A stretch of DNA of 64,000 nt from an uncultured Flavobacteriaceae bacterium. Lineage in GTDB: Bacteria; Bacteroidota; Bacteroidia; Flavobacteriales; Flavobacteriaceae. The notes below the pieces were generated by a model. The model was not told where the DNA came from. It was given only the letters and a program-made list of their open reading frames with translations, and ran no database searches. Position numbers and translations under genes: made by a program. The stretch's first letter is position 1, and every line of letters starts with the position of its first letter. Below, one piece after another: positions 45,212 through 54,593 of this stretch. The stretch lies in NCBI GenBank assembly GCA_947500575.1, contig CANMSI010000002.1, positions 372,001 through 436,000 on the forward strand, written 5' to 3'.

Positions 45212-46474
45212 CTAATAATTCACTAGCGCTTTTTGATCCGTCTTCGGAATTACAATGAAATCATAGCTTGCTATAATTCTTCTGAGTTTATCACTTACAG
45301 TGGTTTTGCTATAAATATACTTTTCATTAAAAGAGCGAAGGTCCAACAATACCCACGCCTCTTTTTTGCCTAAGGGGAGGAGTTCTTTGAACAAACCAAG
45401 AAAAAACAAATCGGATTCAGAATACTCTATAATGATACCCTCCTTTTCATAATAGCGAGGAATGATGCCAATACTTAGACTAGCGTTATTCCCATGAAAT
45501 TTAGTCATTTCGGTTAACATACTCCCTACTCCATAAAAACCATTGGGCGCAATTCCTTTTGATAAATGTATTAGGGCCATTTTAATGAAAAATTTATCTT
45601 TTTCAAAATCTATCTTGTTTGTCTTTAATAATTTCGCTAGACGTATGCTAGACTCACTAATGCTAATTTTATTTTTTGCAAAGGGGTTCCCTTCCGCATA
45701 ATACGCCCAATAATCCAGGCTCTTTCTAAAATGGTAAACTAATTCTTTGTTGCCCTCATACGCCTCCATTCGGTCAAGGAACGAAATAAATGTTGTAGAA
45801 TTATGTATGGTAGTCATAAATTGGGCTAAGTTCTCAATATTAATTGCCGTTACTGCTTCATAACTATCTTCTAATAAAGTCAAGGTTCTTTTATAAGTTT
45901 CCTCACTCTTTTTTTGCTCACTTTTCGGAAGATTAATAAACAATGCATCTACCAACATTTTATAACTTGCCCACGACTCTATACCCGCTGCAAACAAGGA
46001 CCAATCATTTTCCGCTACCTTTTTAATCAGTTCAGCGGAACCTTTATAGCTAAGGTCTGGAATAGGGGTCATGATGCTGCCATTCCGCTGCCATACATAT
46101 TGCTTATTCAAATGGGTGAGCTCTTTGACAATGTCATGTTCTTTGATCAATTGGTTCAGTCTATGTCCAGAAATACCACCGATCTCCAAAACCATTTTAT
46201 TGTATTCGTTTGAATTCGCAATACTAAAAAGTGCATTGGTAAATTCAAGATCCAATTTGGAGTTGAGACTACTTCCTAGCATGGTAATATGTGCGTTTGC
46301 TACGGCCTCTTCTAATAGTACCGCCCCATCTCCCTGCAGCTGACCGTTACTAATATCAAAATTGTAAGTGGATAATTTCATTACTTCAAGGTTAAGCGAA
46401 TCTTGAGCGATTGCTAACGATTGAAATTGAAAAAATAACACGCATGCGGCCCATATTATTCTATACTTCTTCAT
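45212..46474 (-). CDS. exported protein, distantly erythromycin-esterase-like
   Basis: A 420-residue protein with a signal peptide (cleavage near AIAQD). The start of the mature region (VANAHITMLGSSLNSKLDLEFTNALF, then MVLEIGGISGHRLNQLI) has the strand pattern of the EreA/ChaN-Tiki fold, where GExxH and E residues form the active site. Here the GExxH motif is replaced by GSSLN, so activity is doubtful. The end (WVLLDLRSF, SYDFIVIPKT) also fits that superfamily. The assignment is weak. Confidence 0.5.
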   Translation of the reverse strand: MKKYRIIWAACVLFFQFQSLAIAQDSLNLEVMKLSTYNFDISNGQLQGDGAVLLEEAVANAHITMLGSSLNSKLDLEFTNALFSIANSNEYNKMVLEIGGISGHRLNQLIKEHDIVKELTHLNKQYVWQRNGSIMTPIPDLSYKGSAELIKKVAENDWSLFAAGIESWASYKMLVDALFINLPKSEQKKSEETYKRTLTLLEDSYEAVTAINIENLAQFMTTIHNSTTFISFLDRMEAYEGNKELVYHFRKSLDYWAYYAEGNPFAKNKISISESSIRLAKLLKTNKIDFEKDKFFIKMALIHLSKGIAPNGFYGVGSMLTEMTKFHGNNASLSIGIIPRYYEKEGIIIEYSESDLFFLGLFKELLPLGKKEAWVLLDLRSFNEKYIYSKTTVSDKLRRIIASYDFIVIPKTDQKALVNY

Positions 46475-46632
46475 TCTAATGTAGTTATGTTATTTGAATG
46501 TGTTCCCTGGATTCCCAAGGGGTATGGAAGTAAAAATAGGATCAAAAACGGGCTATTGCTACCAACATCATGATTCTGGTATACAAGAAGTTATTTTAGG
46601 CGTTTTTGAAGAAGGCTTATTGTTGTCAATGA

Positions 46633-48621
46633 TTAGTGTTTCGTAAAAGCAGGAATAACGACCTCAGAAATTGGAGTCATGATTTTGTCATCTTCCCCAT
46701 CGTGTCCAGAAATCACTATAGTTAATTCTAAATCTTCTATCACAATGACGCGTTGTCCCCCACCTCCCCAGGCAAAGGTGGTATTATAACTGTTCTGCCC
46801 TACTTTGATCTGTGTTTGATACCAAAAATACCCATACCGATAGTCTTGAGGCATCCAATCTTGGGTAGGTTTCACAATTCCGCTGGTGGCTTTAGCAAGA
46901 TAATCAGCAGAAATCAGCTGTTCACCCTTAAACTTCCCTTCATTAAGTACCAAGTGCCCCAATTTAAGCATGTCCCTAGATTGGAGGCTTGCGCGCCATC
47001 CTGCCTCTGGTAAACCACTTGCATGCTTGGCCCATTCGTAATTGCTAATACCCAGTTTATCTAGTAGCTCTCTTTTAATAAACTCCTCAGCGGTTCCCGG
47101 CACAACGGCATCAATGACCGTCATCACCAACATTGGATTAAAATTTCCGTACAAATAGCTCTGAGATTCATCCGTTATAGGTCCGCTTTGCTCCAAAAGC
47201 GTCTGTACCAAACCCTGGCCTTTTAATAGGCTGGTATCCTTCTCAAATGCTTTCCATTTTTCGTTATCGATGCGCAAGCCGCCCTGCATTGTTAATGCCT
47301 TATGAAGTGTGATTTTCTCGAATCCTGGGGTTAAATTTTTTGGGTTAACATCTTTTAGAAAATTAGTCAAAGGCTTGTTAAGATCTTCCATACTTAGATA
47401 CCCCATTTCAATAGCTCTGCCCAACACCAAACTGGTATAGGCTTTTACTGCTGATGCTTGCCCATGGGGCACATTGATACGCCCCTTTTTATAATAGGAT
47501 TCAAAAACTAATTTGTTTTTATGAGAAATGAGTAAAGCATCATAGCTTCCATAGATGCCTTCAAAAATCTCTTGAGACAAGGTAAGGATGGCCTTTTGGT
47601 CTTTGCTATGCATTGCCAAGGTATCTACTGCTATCCCATCTTTTCTATCCTCTGGTGTAATACTCACATACGGATTGTTGAGATGTGGAATGGACCAGAA
47701 GGAAACCTCCTGGCTAGTGGTTGATTTATGCGTCATCATGGAAGATAACCAATTAATACTTCGAATAGCGGTTGCTGGGAAGGCCGTACTATGGTTCCCA
47801 TCAATCACCTCTTTAAATACAGATAAACCATCATCCCTTCGATCATTAAGTAGTTTAACAAAGGTATCGATGGGCGCAGTCTCCTCTTCCAAAGAACCAT
47901 ACGCAATATAAACATTGGCATTGAGGCTGGTACTTCTGTCGGAGTTCTTAAAAGGTCCAAATTTGGTATTGAGTTCAGCTACATATTCCATTTCATTTTG
48001 TATGGTTGGACTGCCTAGAATGTAGTTGTTAAAAGAATCTGGTTGCGTCAGTAGTATGTATGCCCCAAACTCACCACTCAATGAATATCCAAAATAAGTG
48101 CGACTGTTTGGATCCGTTCTATATCTAGCATCCACATAGCGAATCACATCCTTACGAATAAAATCCAAATGTGTTTGGGCTTGGCCCAATTGATATTTTG
48201 CTTGAATTTCTGGTTTGCTGTGTGCACGCATGGAATAATCACGATACCTACTTAGATGTGCTCCTACTTCATCTTTTAAGGCTGCATGGATGTCTTTCTG
48301 CCAAGAAATCCCTACTAGAATCATATCCTCAAGGATAAATTCTTGGCAGGTAGATAGGGCTTCAAGATGCCACATCGCATCCGTATAATAAAGAACTGGA
48401 TAAGTTTTATTGTCGTTCTCTGCATAGTCTTCTGGTAGTTCTATATAAAGCTCATAATTTCTTTCAGTAGCAGTATCTTGTATGGGCACAACCTGAATTT
48501 GTGGTAAAACCAAGGAAGAACCTGCTATGTTCGAGGCTGCTTCTTTTGCAGCATTTTTCTGCGCCAAGGCAGCAGTGGTACACATAGTGATAGAGAGTAC
48601 TACTATTTTAAATACGTTCAT
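46633..48621 (-). CDS. esterase-beta-lactamase-fold fusion protein, exported
   Basis: A 662-residue protein with a signal peptide (cleavage near ALAQK) and two hydrolase domains. The first (about 40-300) is an esterase-D-like alpha/beta hydrolase with the elbow FGYSLSGEFG (S180) and a late histidine in DGNHSTAF. The second (about 335-660) is a class C beta-lactamase/penicillin-binding-type domain with the SxxK motif SAVK (S390, K393) and YGN. Both sites look intact. The substrate is unknown; ester- or peptide-linked envelope compounds are possible. Confidence 0.85.
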   Translation of the reverse strand: MNVFKIVVLSITMCTTAALAQKNAAKEAASNIAGSSLVLPQIQVVPIQDTATERNYELYIELPEDYAENDNKTYPVLYYTDAMWHLEALSTCQEFILEDMILVGISWQKDIHAALKDEVGAHLSRYRDYSMRAHSKPEIQAKYQLGQAQTHLDFIRKDVIRYVDARYRTDPNSRTYFGYSLSGEFGAYILLTQPDSFNNYILGSPTIQNEMEYVAELNTKFGPFKNSDRSTSLNANVYIAYGSLEEETAPIDTFVKLLNDRRDDGLSVFKEVIDGNHSTAFPATAIRSINWLSSMMTHKSTTSQEVSFWSIPHLNNPYVSITPEDRKDGIAVDTLAMHSKDQKAILTLSQEIFEGIYGSYDALLISHKNKLVFESYYKKGRINVPHGQASAVKAYTSLVLGRAIEMGYLSMEDLNKPLTNFLKDVNPKNLTPGFEKITLHKALTMQGGLRIDNEKWKAFEKDTSLLKGQGLVQTLLEQSGPITDESQSYLYGNFNPMLVMTVIDAVVPGTAEEFIKRELLDKLGISNYEWAKHASGLPEAGWRASLQSRDMLKLGHLVLNEGKFKGEQLISADYLAKATSGIVKPTQDWMPQDYRYGYFWYQTQIKVGQNSYNTTFAWGGGGQRVIVIEDLELTIVISGHDGEDDKIMTPISEVVIPAFTKH

Positions 48622-48684
48622 TTTTATCTTCTTTTATTCGTGATAGGGATTGAAATAGTGTTAATCTTTAGGAGGTCGATCATT

Positions 48685-49929
48685 TTATTCAGGGTCAAAC
48701 AGTCCAGATTTAGATAGTTGTCGGGATATGATATTGAGTTGATTGCTTTCACGATCCGTATTGGCAGTTCCAAAATAGGCAATGACCAAATCTTTTGCTG
48801 GTGATACATAGAGACCTTGTCCCCCATGTGCTCCCTTATAAAAATCGCCGTCTTCAAACACTGCTCCCCATAGATAACTGCTGTATATCGTTTCTCCGGT
48901 ATGAGGGGATTTCTTTTTAAGCTTTTTATTCACATTTCGGATGTTCCCTAAATGGGCATCAGAGATGATTGAACGGGTATTATTTCTACCGCTGGGGGTA
49001 AACGCCAAACCAAATCTGGCGAGGTCTCTTAAGGTGGTTGACATACCATCCAGGTAGGAAAGCGTGGTTCCATTCGTATTAGTTCCCATGAGAGCGCTAT
49101 ACTCCGCTCCTATCCTACTCCATATTTCCTGCTCCACGAAATCGCTAAAAGTGAGACCGCTAATTTTCTCAACCAGCAGCGTTAATAGCATAGCATCTGC
49201 ATTCGAAAACTGGTATTCCGTTCCTGATGGCTTGGCAGCTTTGGCAGTTGCCAAGTCTTTAATGGGGTCAAAACTAGCCTCATAGTTCTCCAATGGAACG
49301 CGTTCTATTCCAGAGCTCATGGAAAGAATATCCATAATTGGCACACCTTCCCAACCAGAATTTTGAAGCGCATTAAAGTAATGATCAATGGGTTTACTCG
49401 TATCAATTAAGCCTCTATCTTCCAGAATAGCAATAGATGTACTTACAAAGACTTGGGTGATGAGCATATTAATATGCAAATCGGTTGGGAACATTCTTGG
49501 ATAACCTTCAAATACGATTTTGCCTTTATGAATGATAATGAGTCCATTCACCTCTACTTGCTGTACATAGTCGTTTAAAGTGAGTCCGCCACCTTTTTTT
49601 AAATCTAATGAGGTTCTAAAATTTTTCACATCGGCTCGTGGTGCTTCTTCAAGAATTTTTGGTGAATCGGACCTGCGGATGCGTGCATGCTTCTGAATTT
49701 GGGAGAAGTTGAGATAAAAATAGCGTTCCAAATCCCCATATTCCGTCCAGCTGCCTCCTTCATAAATGCGCTTATGAAATCCATAAATTTCTTCTTTAGT
49801 AAAGCCAGCATACGTATAGGTTTCATATTTCGGACCGCTTTCACTTATAGGCTTGGATTCCTTCTGCGGCTCTTTTTTGCATGCAAGGAAAAGAACCATT
49901 GAAAGTAGGAATCCCATTTTGATGTTCAT
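48685..49929 (-). CDS. beta-lactamase-fold lipoprotein lacking the SxxK motif
   Basis: A 414-residue lipoprotein (lipobox to C17, LFLACKK). From about residue 115 it follows the serine-beta-lactamase-like fold (LIIIHKGKIVFEGY, IMDILSMSSGIERV, YQFSNADAMLL, GAHGGQGLYV). Where the family has S-x-x-K, this protein reads LITQ at 156-159, so both catalytic residues are lost. YxN is represented by FSN. It is probably a non-catalytic binding protein. It lies 63 bases before the fusion hydrolase on the same strand. Confidence 0.8.
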   Translation of the reverse strand: MNIKMGFLLSMVLFLACKKEPQKESKPISESGPKYETYTYAGFTKEEIYGFHKRIYEGGSWTEYGDLERYFYLNFSQIQKHARIRRSDSPKILEEAPRADVKNFRTSLDLKKGGGLTLNDYVQQVEVNGLIIIHKGKIVFEGYPRMFPTDLHINMLITQVFVSTSIAILEDRGLIDTSKPIDHYFNALQNSGWEGVPIMDILSMSSGIERVPLENYEASFDPIKDLATAKAAKPSGTEYQFSNADAMLLTLLVEKISGLTFSDFVEQEIWSRIGAEYSALMGTNTNGTTLSYLDGMSTTLRDLARFGLAFTPSGRNNTRSIISDAHLGNIRNVNKKLKKKSPHTGETIYSSYLWGAVFEDGDFYKGAHGGQGLYVSPAKDLVIAYFGTANTDRESNQLNIISRQLSKSGLFDPE

Positions 49930-50129
49930 ATTGCTAAAATTTATGGAGGGTTAGAAACGACTCTTTATTCATGCGTGAAATTATAGAATAGTCCATCTCT
50001 AATTTTTTAAATAGGACAAGCCTCGCAATTAAATGACAAAAGCATTTCGTCATTGATATATGCCTTTTGTAAGAAATTAAGATGATTTGTAGTTGTAGAT
50101 AGTATCTTTAAAGCCTCTGAAAATAATGC

Positions 50130-51122
50130 ATGTTTAAAAAGTCTGTTTGCAATACCATACTCCTTAACCTAGGTGCCTTTTTATTGGTAGCCATGCTGGA
50201 AATATTGGGTGGATGGTTGTTCAGGGATAAATACGACACTCCTTATTCTTTTTATGTATGGCAACTAAGCTATGCCCTTACCATTATGGGGGTGATATGG
50301 GTGAACCATTTTATCCTCATTCCGTTCGTTTATGACAAGAAACGCTATCTAAGCTACAGTATACTGCTTATTGCGACTATATTTTTAGGGGCCTTTTTAA
50401 AGGCATATCCAGAATGGATTGGGGTTTATAAAATGTCTTCTTTTCTTATTTATACCACGGGAACTGGTATGGCCGCCTTTTTTTTAAGAAGAAATTTAAT
50501 CATCCAAAGAGAGAATGCTGAGAAAGAAAAACTACAAAGAGCAATAGAGCTTAACTATTTGAAAGAACAGGTGAATCCTCATTTTTTATTCAATGCCTTA
50601 AATAGTATTTATTCACTTGCAAGGCAGCAATCGCCAGAAACTCCAGATCTGGTGATGCAACTCTCAGAATTGATGCGATATCAATTAGAGAGTTCGAAGA
50701 AGAATACCGTTCTCTTAAAAGAAGAGCTTGAGTTTATAGAGAATTATTTGTTACTTGAAGAAAAAAGATTGAGTGATCGTTCTACGATTGAGTTTTTAAT
50801 TAAAGGCGATGTATTGCAGTTGCGAATTGCTCCCATGTTGCTTATCCCATTCGTAGAAAATGCTGTAAAACATGGTGCGCAAAGCACAAATGAGCAGAGT
50901 GCGATTGATATTTCGGTTGCTATAAAAAACAGTACGCTTCATTTTTGCGTCATTAATTCAAAACCTGCTATGGTAACGGTAGCGAACAGAGAGGGAATGG
51001 GTCTTGAAAATGTGAGAAGACGTTTAAAACTATTATATCCGAATTCTCATCTATTGGAAATTAGTGATAGCGAAAAAGAATATCGAGTAGATGTATCTAT
51101 AGATTTATCCGATTCAAAATAA
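50130..51122 (+). CDS. LytS-type sensor histidine kinase
   Basis: A 330-residue kinase with four N-terminal membrane helices and a His_kinase domain. The phosphoacceptor is H151 in VNPHFLFNALNSIYSLA, followed by the ATPase part (LRIAPMLLIPFVENAVKHGA, GMGLENVRRRL). No separate sensor domain is seen, so the signal is likely sensed in the membrane. It is divergent from the beta-lactamase-fold lipoprotein and pairs with the regulator eight bases downstream. Confidence 0.9.
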   Translation: MFKKSVCNTILLNLGAFLLVAMLEILGGWLFRDKYDTPYSFYVWQLSYALTIMGVIWVNHFILIPFVYDKKRYLSYSILLIATIFLGAFLKAYPEWIGVYKMSSFLIYTTGTGMAAFFLRRNLIIQRENAEKEKLQRAIELNYLKEQVNPHFLFNALNSIYSLARQQSPETPDLVMQLSELMRYQLESSKKNTVLLKEELEFIENYLLLEEKRLSDRSTIEFLIKGDVLQLRIAPMLLIPFVENAVKHGAQSTNEQSAIDISVAIKNSTLHFCVINSKPAMVTVANREGMGLENVRRRLKLLYPNSHLLEISDSEKEYRVDVSIDLSDSK

Positions 51123-51129
51123 GTAATGA

Positions 51130-51825
51130 ATGCTTAAAATTGGTATTGTAGACGATGAAATACTAGCACGCAAAGTGTTGGAAGAGTATTGTTCTAAAAT
51201 TGACAATTTAGACATGGTACTAAGCACGGGAAATCCGCTTGAATTCATAAATTTTATGCAGCAAAACGATCTTGACCTCATCTTTCTAGATATTGAAATG
51301 CCTGAACTGAATGGGATAGAAATTCTACAATCCATGATAAAACCTCCTAAAGTCATTTTAACTACCGCCTATTCGGAATATGCGCTGGAAAGTTATAATT
51401 ACGGAGTGGTAGATTATTTGTTGAAACCCATAAAGATTGAACGTTTTTTAAAAGCCATCAACAAAGTTTCGGTCTCAGAAGTAACACAACCAAAAAAAAA
51501 TAGCGGCAAAGAAGAACTGCAAATAAAGCATGATGGCATGCCTGTTAATATTTCATTTGAATCAATTCAATATATTCAGAGTTTTGGAAATTATTTGAAA
51601 ATATTTACGGATGCAAGAATGTACCTTATTTCTGAAACCCTCATTAATATTACCACCTTATTATCAGACAATTTTCAACGTACACATAAATCATATATTA
51701 CCAATTTGAATAGAGTTACAAAGGCAACCAAAACACATTTGTTCATTGAAACTATTAAAGTCCCAGTGAGTACGATGTATAAGGTGGTTGTTTTTAAAAA
51801 ATTGGATGTGTTGTCAAAACTATAA
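51130..51825 (+). CDS. LytTR-family response regulator
   Basis: A 231-residue regulator. The receiver domain has D54 (LIFLDIEMP), the switch residues in TTAYSEYAL and lysine in LLKPIKIE. The LytTR DNA-binding domain occupies about 130-231 (IQYIQSFGNYLKIF, FQRTHKSYITNLNRV, VPVSTMYKVVV). It forms an operon with the kinase. Its targets are unknown; the divergent hydrolase genes are candidates. Confidence 0.9.
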   Translation: MLKIGIVDDEILARKVLEEYCSKIDNLDMVLSTGNPLEFINFMQQNDLDLIFLDIEMPELNGIEILQSMIKPPKVILTTAYSEYALESYNYGVVDYLLKPIKIERFLKAINKVSVSEVTQPKKNSGKEELQIKHDGMPVNISFESIQYIQSFGNYLKIFTDARMYLISETLINITTLLSDNFQRTHKSYITNLNRVTKATKTHLFIETIKVPVSTMYKVVVFKKLDVLSKL

Positions 51826-51881
51826 AACAGGGACCTCCATTGCTCCCTTGTGCTTTTCAAATGAATTCAACAAAATCGTTT

Positions 51882-52757
51882 TTAATGAGCCTTATTGAAC
51901 AAGGTTTTAATACCATTCTTTAGTTCATAAACAGCTTTTACCTCTTGTTGGTTTAGGGGTTTATCAAAAATTGCAAGCTCATCTAAAAAGCCAATATATC
52001 CTAGGCCTAGCATAATTTTTCCATTTTTTGCTTTCCATGTAAAGGGGTCATTGATATCTTTTATTTCACCTTTAAGTTCCCCATCTAAATAGAGTTTAAA
52101 TGTGGATGCTGTTTTTGTATTTACCCCAGAAAAAACAATGGCAATATGTGTCCAGGTTCTAGACTGAAATGGAGATGGGTTTACGGTTACGGTTCGTTTG
52201 TTCCAATCTTTTTCATCGCTATCATTGTTTGGATCCCAAACGGCTAAATCTCCCATGGCGCCCATTCTAAATTGCCTTGGTGTGTGGTCTGTAAAATCTA
52301 CCCATAAGCCAGCATCGCTCCATTTGGAATCTGTAATACAGATAGGATCGCAATAGTGAGGTGCTAATTTTTTGTTTGGGTCTAATCGCAACCAAAAAGA
52401 TAGGGTACCACTCCATGATGTAGTATTGTACCCAACATTTTTATATGCCTTATAAAAAACAGCAGAAGTTTTTGCTTCTTTAAAATGAATTGCATCACCA
52501 AAAAGGCCTTTGCCCTTAGCTAAAACTATCGTAGAATCATGCAAACCCCTTTTTGCATTAGCCGCTTCTTTATAGGTTTTAGAAGTGTAGATAGTTGAAT
52601 CGCCTTTAGCAATAGTGGCGGAAGTATTTCCATCAAATGAGCTGTAAAAAAGAATGTTATCTTTTAATGATTTTTGTTGCGAAAATGAAGGTATTGAAAC
52701 CAGTATTAAAACGATGCTAAATAGAAATAATAGTTCGGTTTTTTTTGAAGTTTTCAT
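51882..52757 (-). CDS. exported LamG/concanavalin-like lectin-domain protein
   Basis: A 291-residue protein with a signal peptide (cleavage near SFSQQ) and a LamG-type beta-sandwich. ILFYSSFDGNTSA opens the fold; SWSGTLSFWLRLDP, TWTHIAIVFSG, FKLYLDGELKGEI and IGFLDELAIFDKPLNQQEVKAVYEL are its characteristic strands. It likely binds carbohydrate outside the cell. ATG 52757 is chosen; an ATG two codons earlier is possible. It follows the racemase gene closely and is probably co-transcribed. Confidence 0.8.
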   Translation of the reverse strand: MKTSKKTELLFLFSIVLILVSIPSFSQQKSLKDNILFYSSFDGNTSATIAKGDSTIYTSKTYKEAANAKRGLHDSTIVLAKGKGLFGDAIHFKEAKTSAVFYKAYKNVGYNTTSWSGTLSFWLRLDPNKKLAPHYCDPICITDSKWSDAGLWVDFTDHTPRQFRMGAMGDLAVWDPNNDSDEKDWNKRTVTVNPSPFQSRTWTHIAIVFSGVNTKTASTFKLYLDGELKGEIKDINDPFTWKAKNGKIMLGLGYIGFLDELAIFDKPLNQQEVKAVYELKNGIKTLFNKAH

Positions 52758-52767
52758 AGGCATTAAT

Positions 52768-53490
52768 TTACAATGATACTTTAAACTTGTTGGGTTCATT
52801 CTTCAGACTCCATTCTACTGCTTCATAGGCGTGAATTTTTCCCGTATCAAAAGTTGGAATGATCACATCTGTTTTCGAAATAAGAATAGGTAATTCTGTA
52901 CATCCTAAAATAACGCCCTCTGCTCCTTTATTTTGGAGTTCTTCTATTATTTCAATGATTGCTTTTTTTGATGTACTCGTAAATTGCCCTTTTACCAATT
53001 CATTATAAATAATATCGTGGACCATTTGCTTTCCGCTGGTATCCGGAATCAAAACTTCTAAATCAAAATCATTCTCCAATGTTTTGGTATAAAAATCTTT
53101 TTCCATGGTGAATTTTGTTCCCAATAAGGCTACTTTTTTTAGGTTCTTTTTTCTAATAGCTTCTCCGGTGGTACTCGCAATATGCATAAATGGAATGGTT
53201 ATATTTTCGGTGATGTAATGACTTACCAAATGTATGGTGTTGGTACACAGTAAAATAATATCGGCCCCTGCCTTTTCTAATTGCTGTGCGGCTTGCTTCA
53301 TGAGATTCCCAATAGCATTCCAATCGCCTTTGAAAGTTAGATGCTCTATCTCTGCAAAATCTACTGAAATCAGGATGCATTTTGCTGAATGGGAGCCTCC
53401 TAAAATTTCTTTTGCTCTTGTATTTACAAACTCGTAATATAATTTTGATGATTCCCAACTCATTCCGCCTATTAAGCCTATTGTTTTCAT
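52768..53490 (-). CDS. aspartate/glutamate racemase family protein
   Basis: A 240-residue cytosolic enzyme. IGLIGGMSWESSKLYYE is the family opening. The two catalytic cysteines are in IILLCTNTIHLV and VILGCTELPIL, as in PLP-independent Asp/Glu racemases. It probably interconverts L- and D-aspartate or a related amino acid. It is divergent from a LysR regulator, which likely controls it. Confidence 0.9.
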   Translation of the reverse strand: MKTIGLIGGMSWESSKLYYEFVNTRAKEILGGSHSAKCILISVDFAEIEHLTFKGDWNAIGNLMKQAAQQLEKAGADIILLCTNTIHLVSHYITENITIPFMHIASTTGEAIRKKNLKKVALLGTKFTMEKDFYTKTLENDFDLEVLIPDTSGKQMVHDIIYNELVKGQFTSTSKKAIIEIIEELQNKGAEGVILGCTELPILISKTDVIIPTFDTGKIHAYEAVEWSLKNEPNKFKVSL

Positions 53491-53568
53491 ATGTGTTCTA
53501 TTATCTTAACCACTAAATTAGGATACATAATTAAGTAGAAGGAATTTTATAATGGAGATTGGTAAAAT

Positions 53569-53593
53569 TATAGTTGAAATTATTTCAATTATA
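53569..53593. promoter_or_regulatory. candidate LysR-type operator (palindrome)
   Basis: A near-perfect 25-base palindrome centred on TTGAAAT-T-ATTTCAA, with TATA(G/A) arms, lies in the 130-base gap between the divergent racemase and LysR genes. This is the usual place and shape of a LysR-family binding site. Confidence 0.6.
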
Positions 53594-53611
53594 AACTATT
53601 GGTAACTCACT

Positions 53612-53619
53612 TATCTTTG
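53612..53619 (+). promoter_or_regulatory. candidate -7 box of the LysR gene
   Basis: TATCTTTG matches the Bacteroidota -7 consensus TAnnTTTG, five bases before the LysR start codon. No convincing -33 element is seen, and the transcript would be nearly leaderless. Confidence 0.35.
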
Positions 53620-53624
53620 TGCAT

Positions 53625-54512
53625 ATGGAACTCAAATATTTCAGACTTATAAAAACGATCGCTGAAGAAGGGAGTATTTCCAATGCCACAGAACGACTCT
53701 TTTTAACTCAGTCTGCCTTAAGTCATCAATTAAAAGATTTGGAAGAACGTCTAGGGTTTAAGGTTTTTAATAGAAGTAGAAACAATTGGGAACTTACGGA
53801 TGAAGGCAGCGAACTTTATAAATTGGCTAATAAATTATTCAGTTCTATTGATGAGAGTTTTAGTGCAATTAGAAACATAAAAGATGGTTCAAAGGGATCT
53901 ATTAAATTAAGTGCAGAATGCCAATCTTTTTTTCATACTATTCCGTCTTTTATTCAGAAAATGGGGATTTTATATCCTGAAATTGCGATTGATATTGCAC
54001 TGGGAGCCACCAATAAAACCGTATCGCAGGTATTGTCTAACGATATAGATATTGCGATTGTAACTTCGGAACCAGCAGCTGATGAACTTTACAGTATCCC
54101 AGTTTTTAGAGATGAGATTTTTGCTATAATGCATGAGGAACATTCATTAAACGATTTGGAATATTTAGAGGCAAGTCATTTTAGCCATGTACATTTATTC
54201 ATAAATTCCTTTCCATTAGAAGGTGTCGCAGTTTTTGAAAGCTTTTTAAAACCTAATAAAGTACACCCTAAAAAGATTTCAGCGATTCCATTTACAGAAG
54301 TCACCTTGTCCATGATTGCTGCAAATATGGGCATTATGTGTGCCCCAAAATGGCAATTAACACCTTTTAAATTGTCAAAAGAATTGGTATTTAAACGTAT
54401 TGGGGAAAAAGGTTTAGAACGTAAACATTACTTAGTGGTTAAGAAGGAACAGCGAAATAAAAAATACATACACGATTTTATTTCTAGTTTTGAAGAAAAT
54501 TTTAGAGAATAA
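53625..54512 (+). CDS. LysR-family transcriptional regulator
   Basis: A 295-residue regulator. The winged helix-turn-helix (ELKYFRLIKTIAEEGSISNATERLFLTQSALSHQ region) is followed by a periplasmic-binding-protein-like effector domain (GSIKLSAECQSFFHTIPSF, DIDIAIVTSEP). ATG 53625 is chosen over a GTG two codons earlier. It is divergent from the racemase and probably represses or activates it in response to an amino acid. Confidence 0.9.
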   Translation: MELKYFRLIKTIAEEGSISNATERLFLTQSALSHQLKDLEERLGFKVFNRSRNNWELTDEGSELYKLANKLFSSIDESFSAIRNIKDGSKGSIKLSAECQSFFHTIPSFIQKMGILYPEIAIDIALGATNKTVSQVLSNDIDIAIVTSEPAADELYSIPVFRDEIFAIMHEEHSLNDLEYLEASHFSHVHLFINSFPLEGVAVFESFLKPNKVHPKKISAIPFTEVTLSMIAANMGIMCAPKWQLTPFKLSKELVFKRIGEKGLERKHYLVVKKEQRNKKYIHDFISSFEENFRE

Positions 54513-54593
54513 AACTTACGCTATATATCGCCTCCCTTTTATCTTACAATAGTATACTGCCTATGAATGATAATAAGCTTGCCCTAAATAAAA

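Noticed and set aside
45212-46474. Active erythromycin esterase
   Set aside because: The GExxH-type active-site motif is not present, so only a distant fold relation is proposed.
51826-51881. Terminator between the response regulator and LamG genes
   Set aside because: ACAGGGA and TCCCTTGT can pair only with a bulge, and the T run is interrupted; too weak to call.
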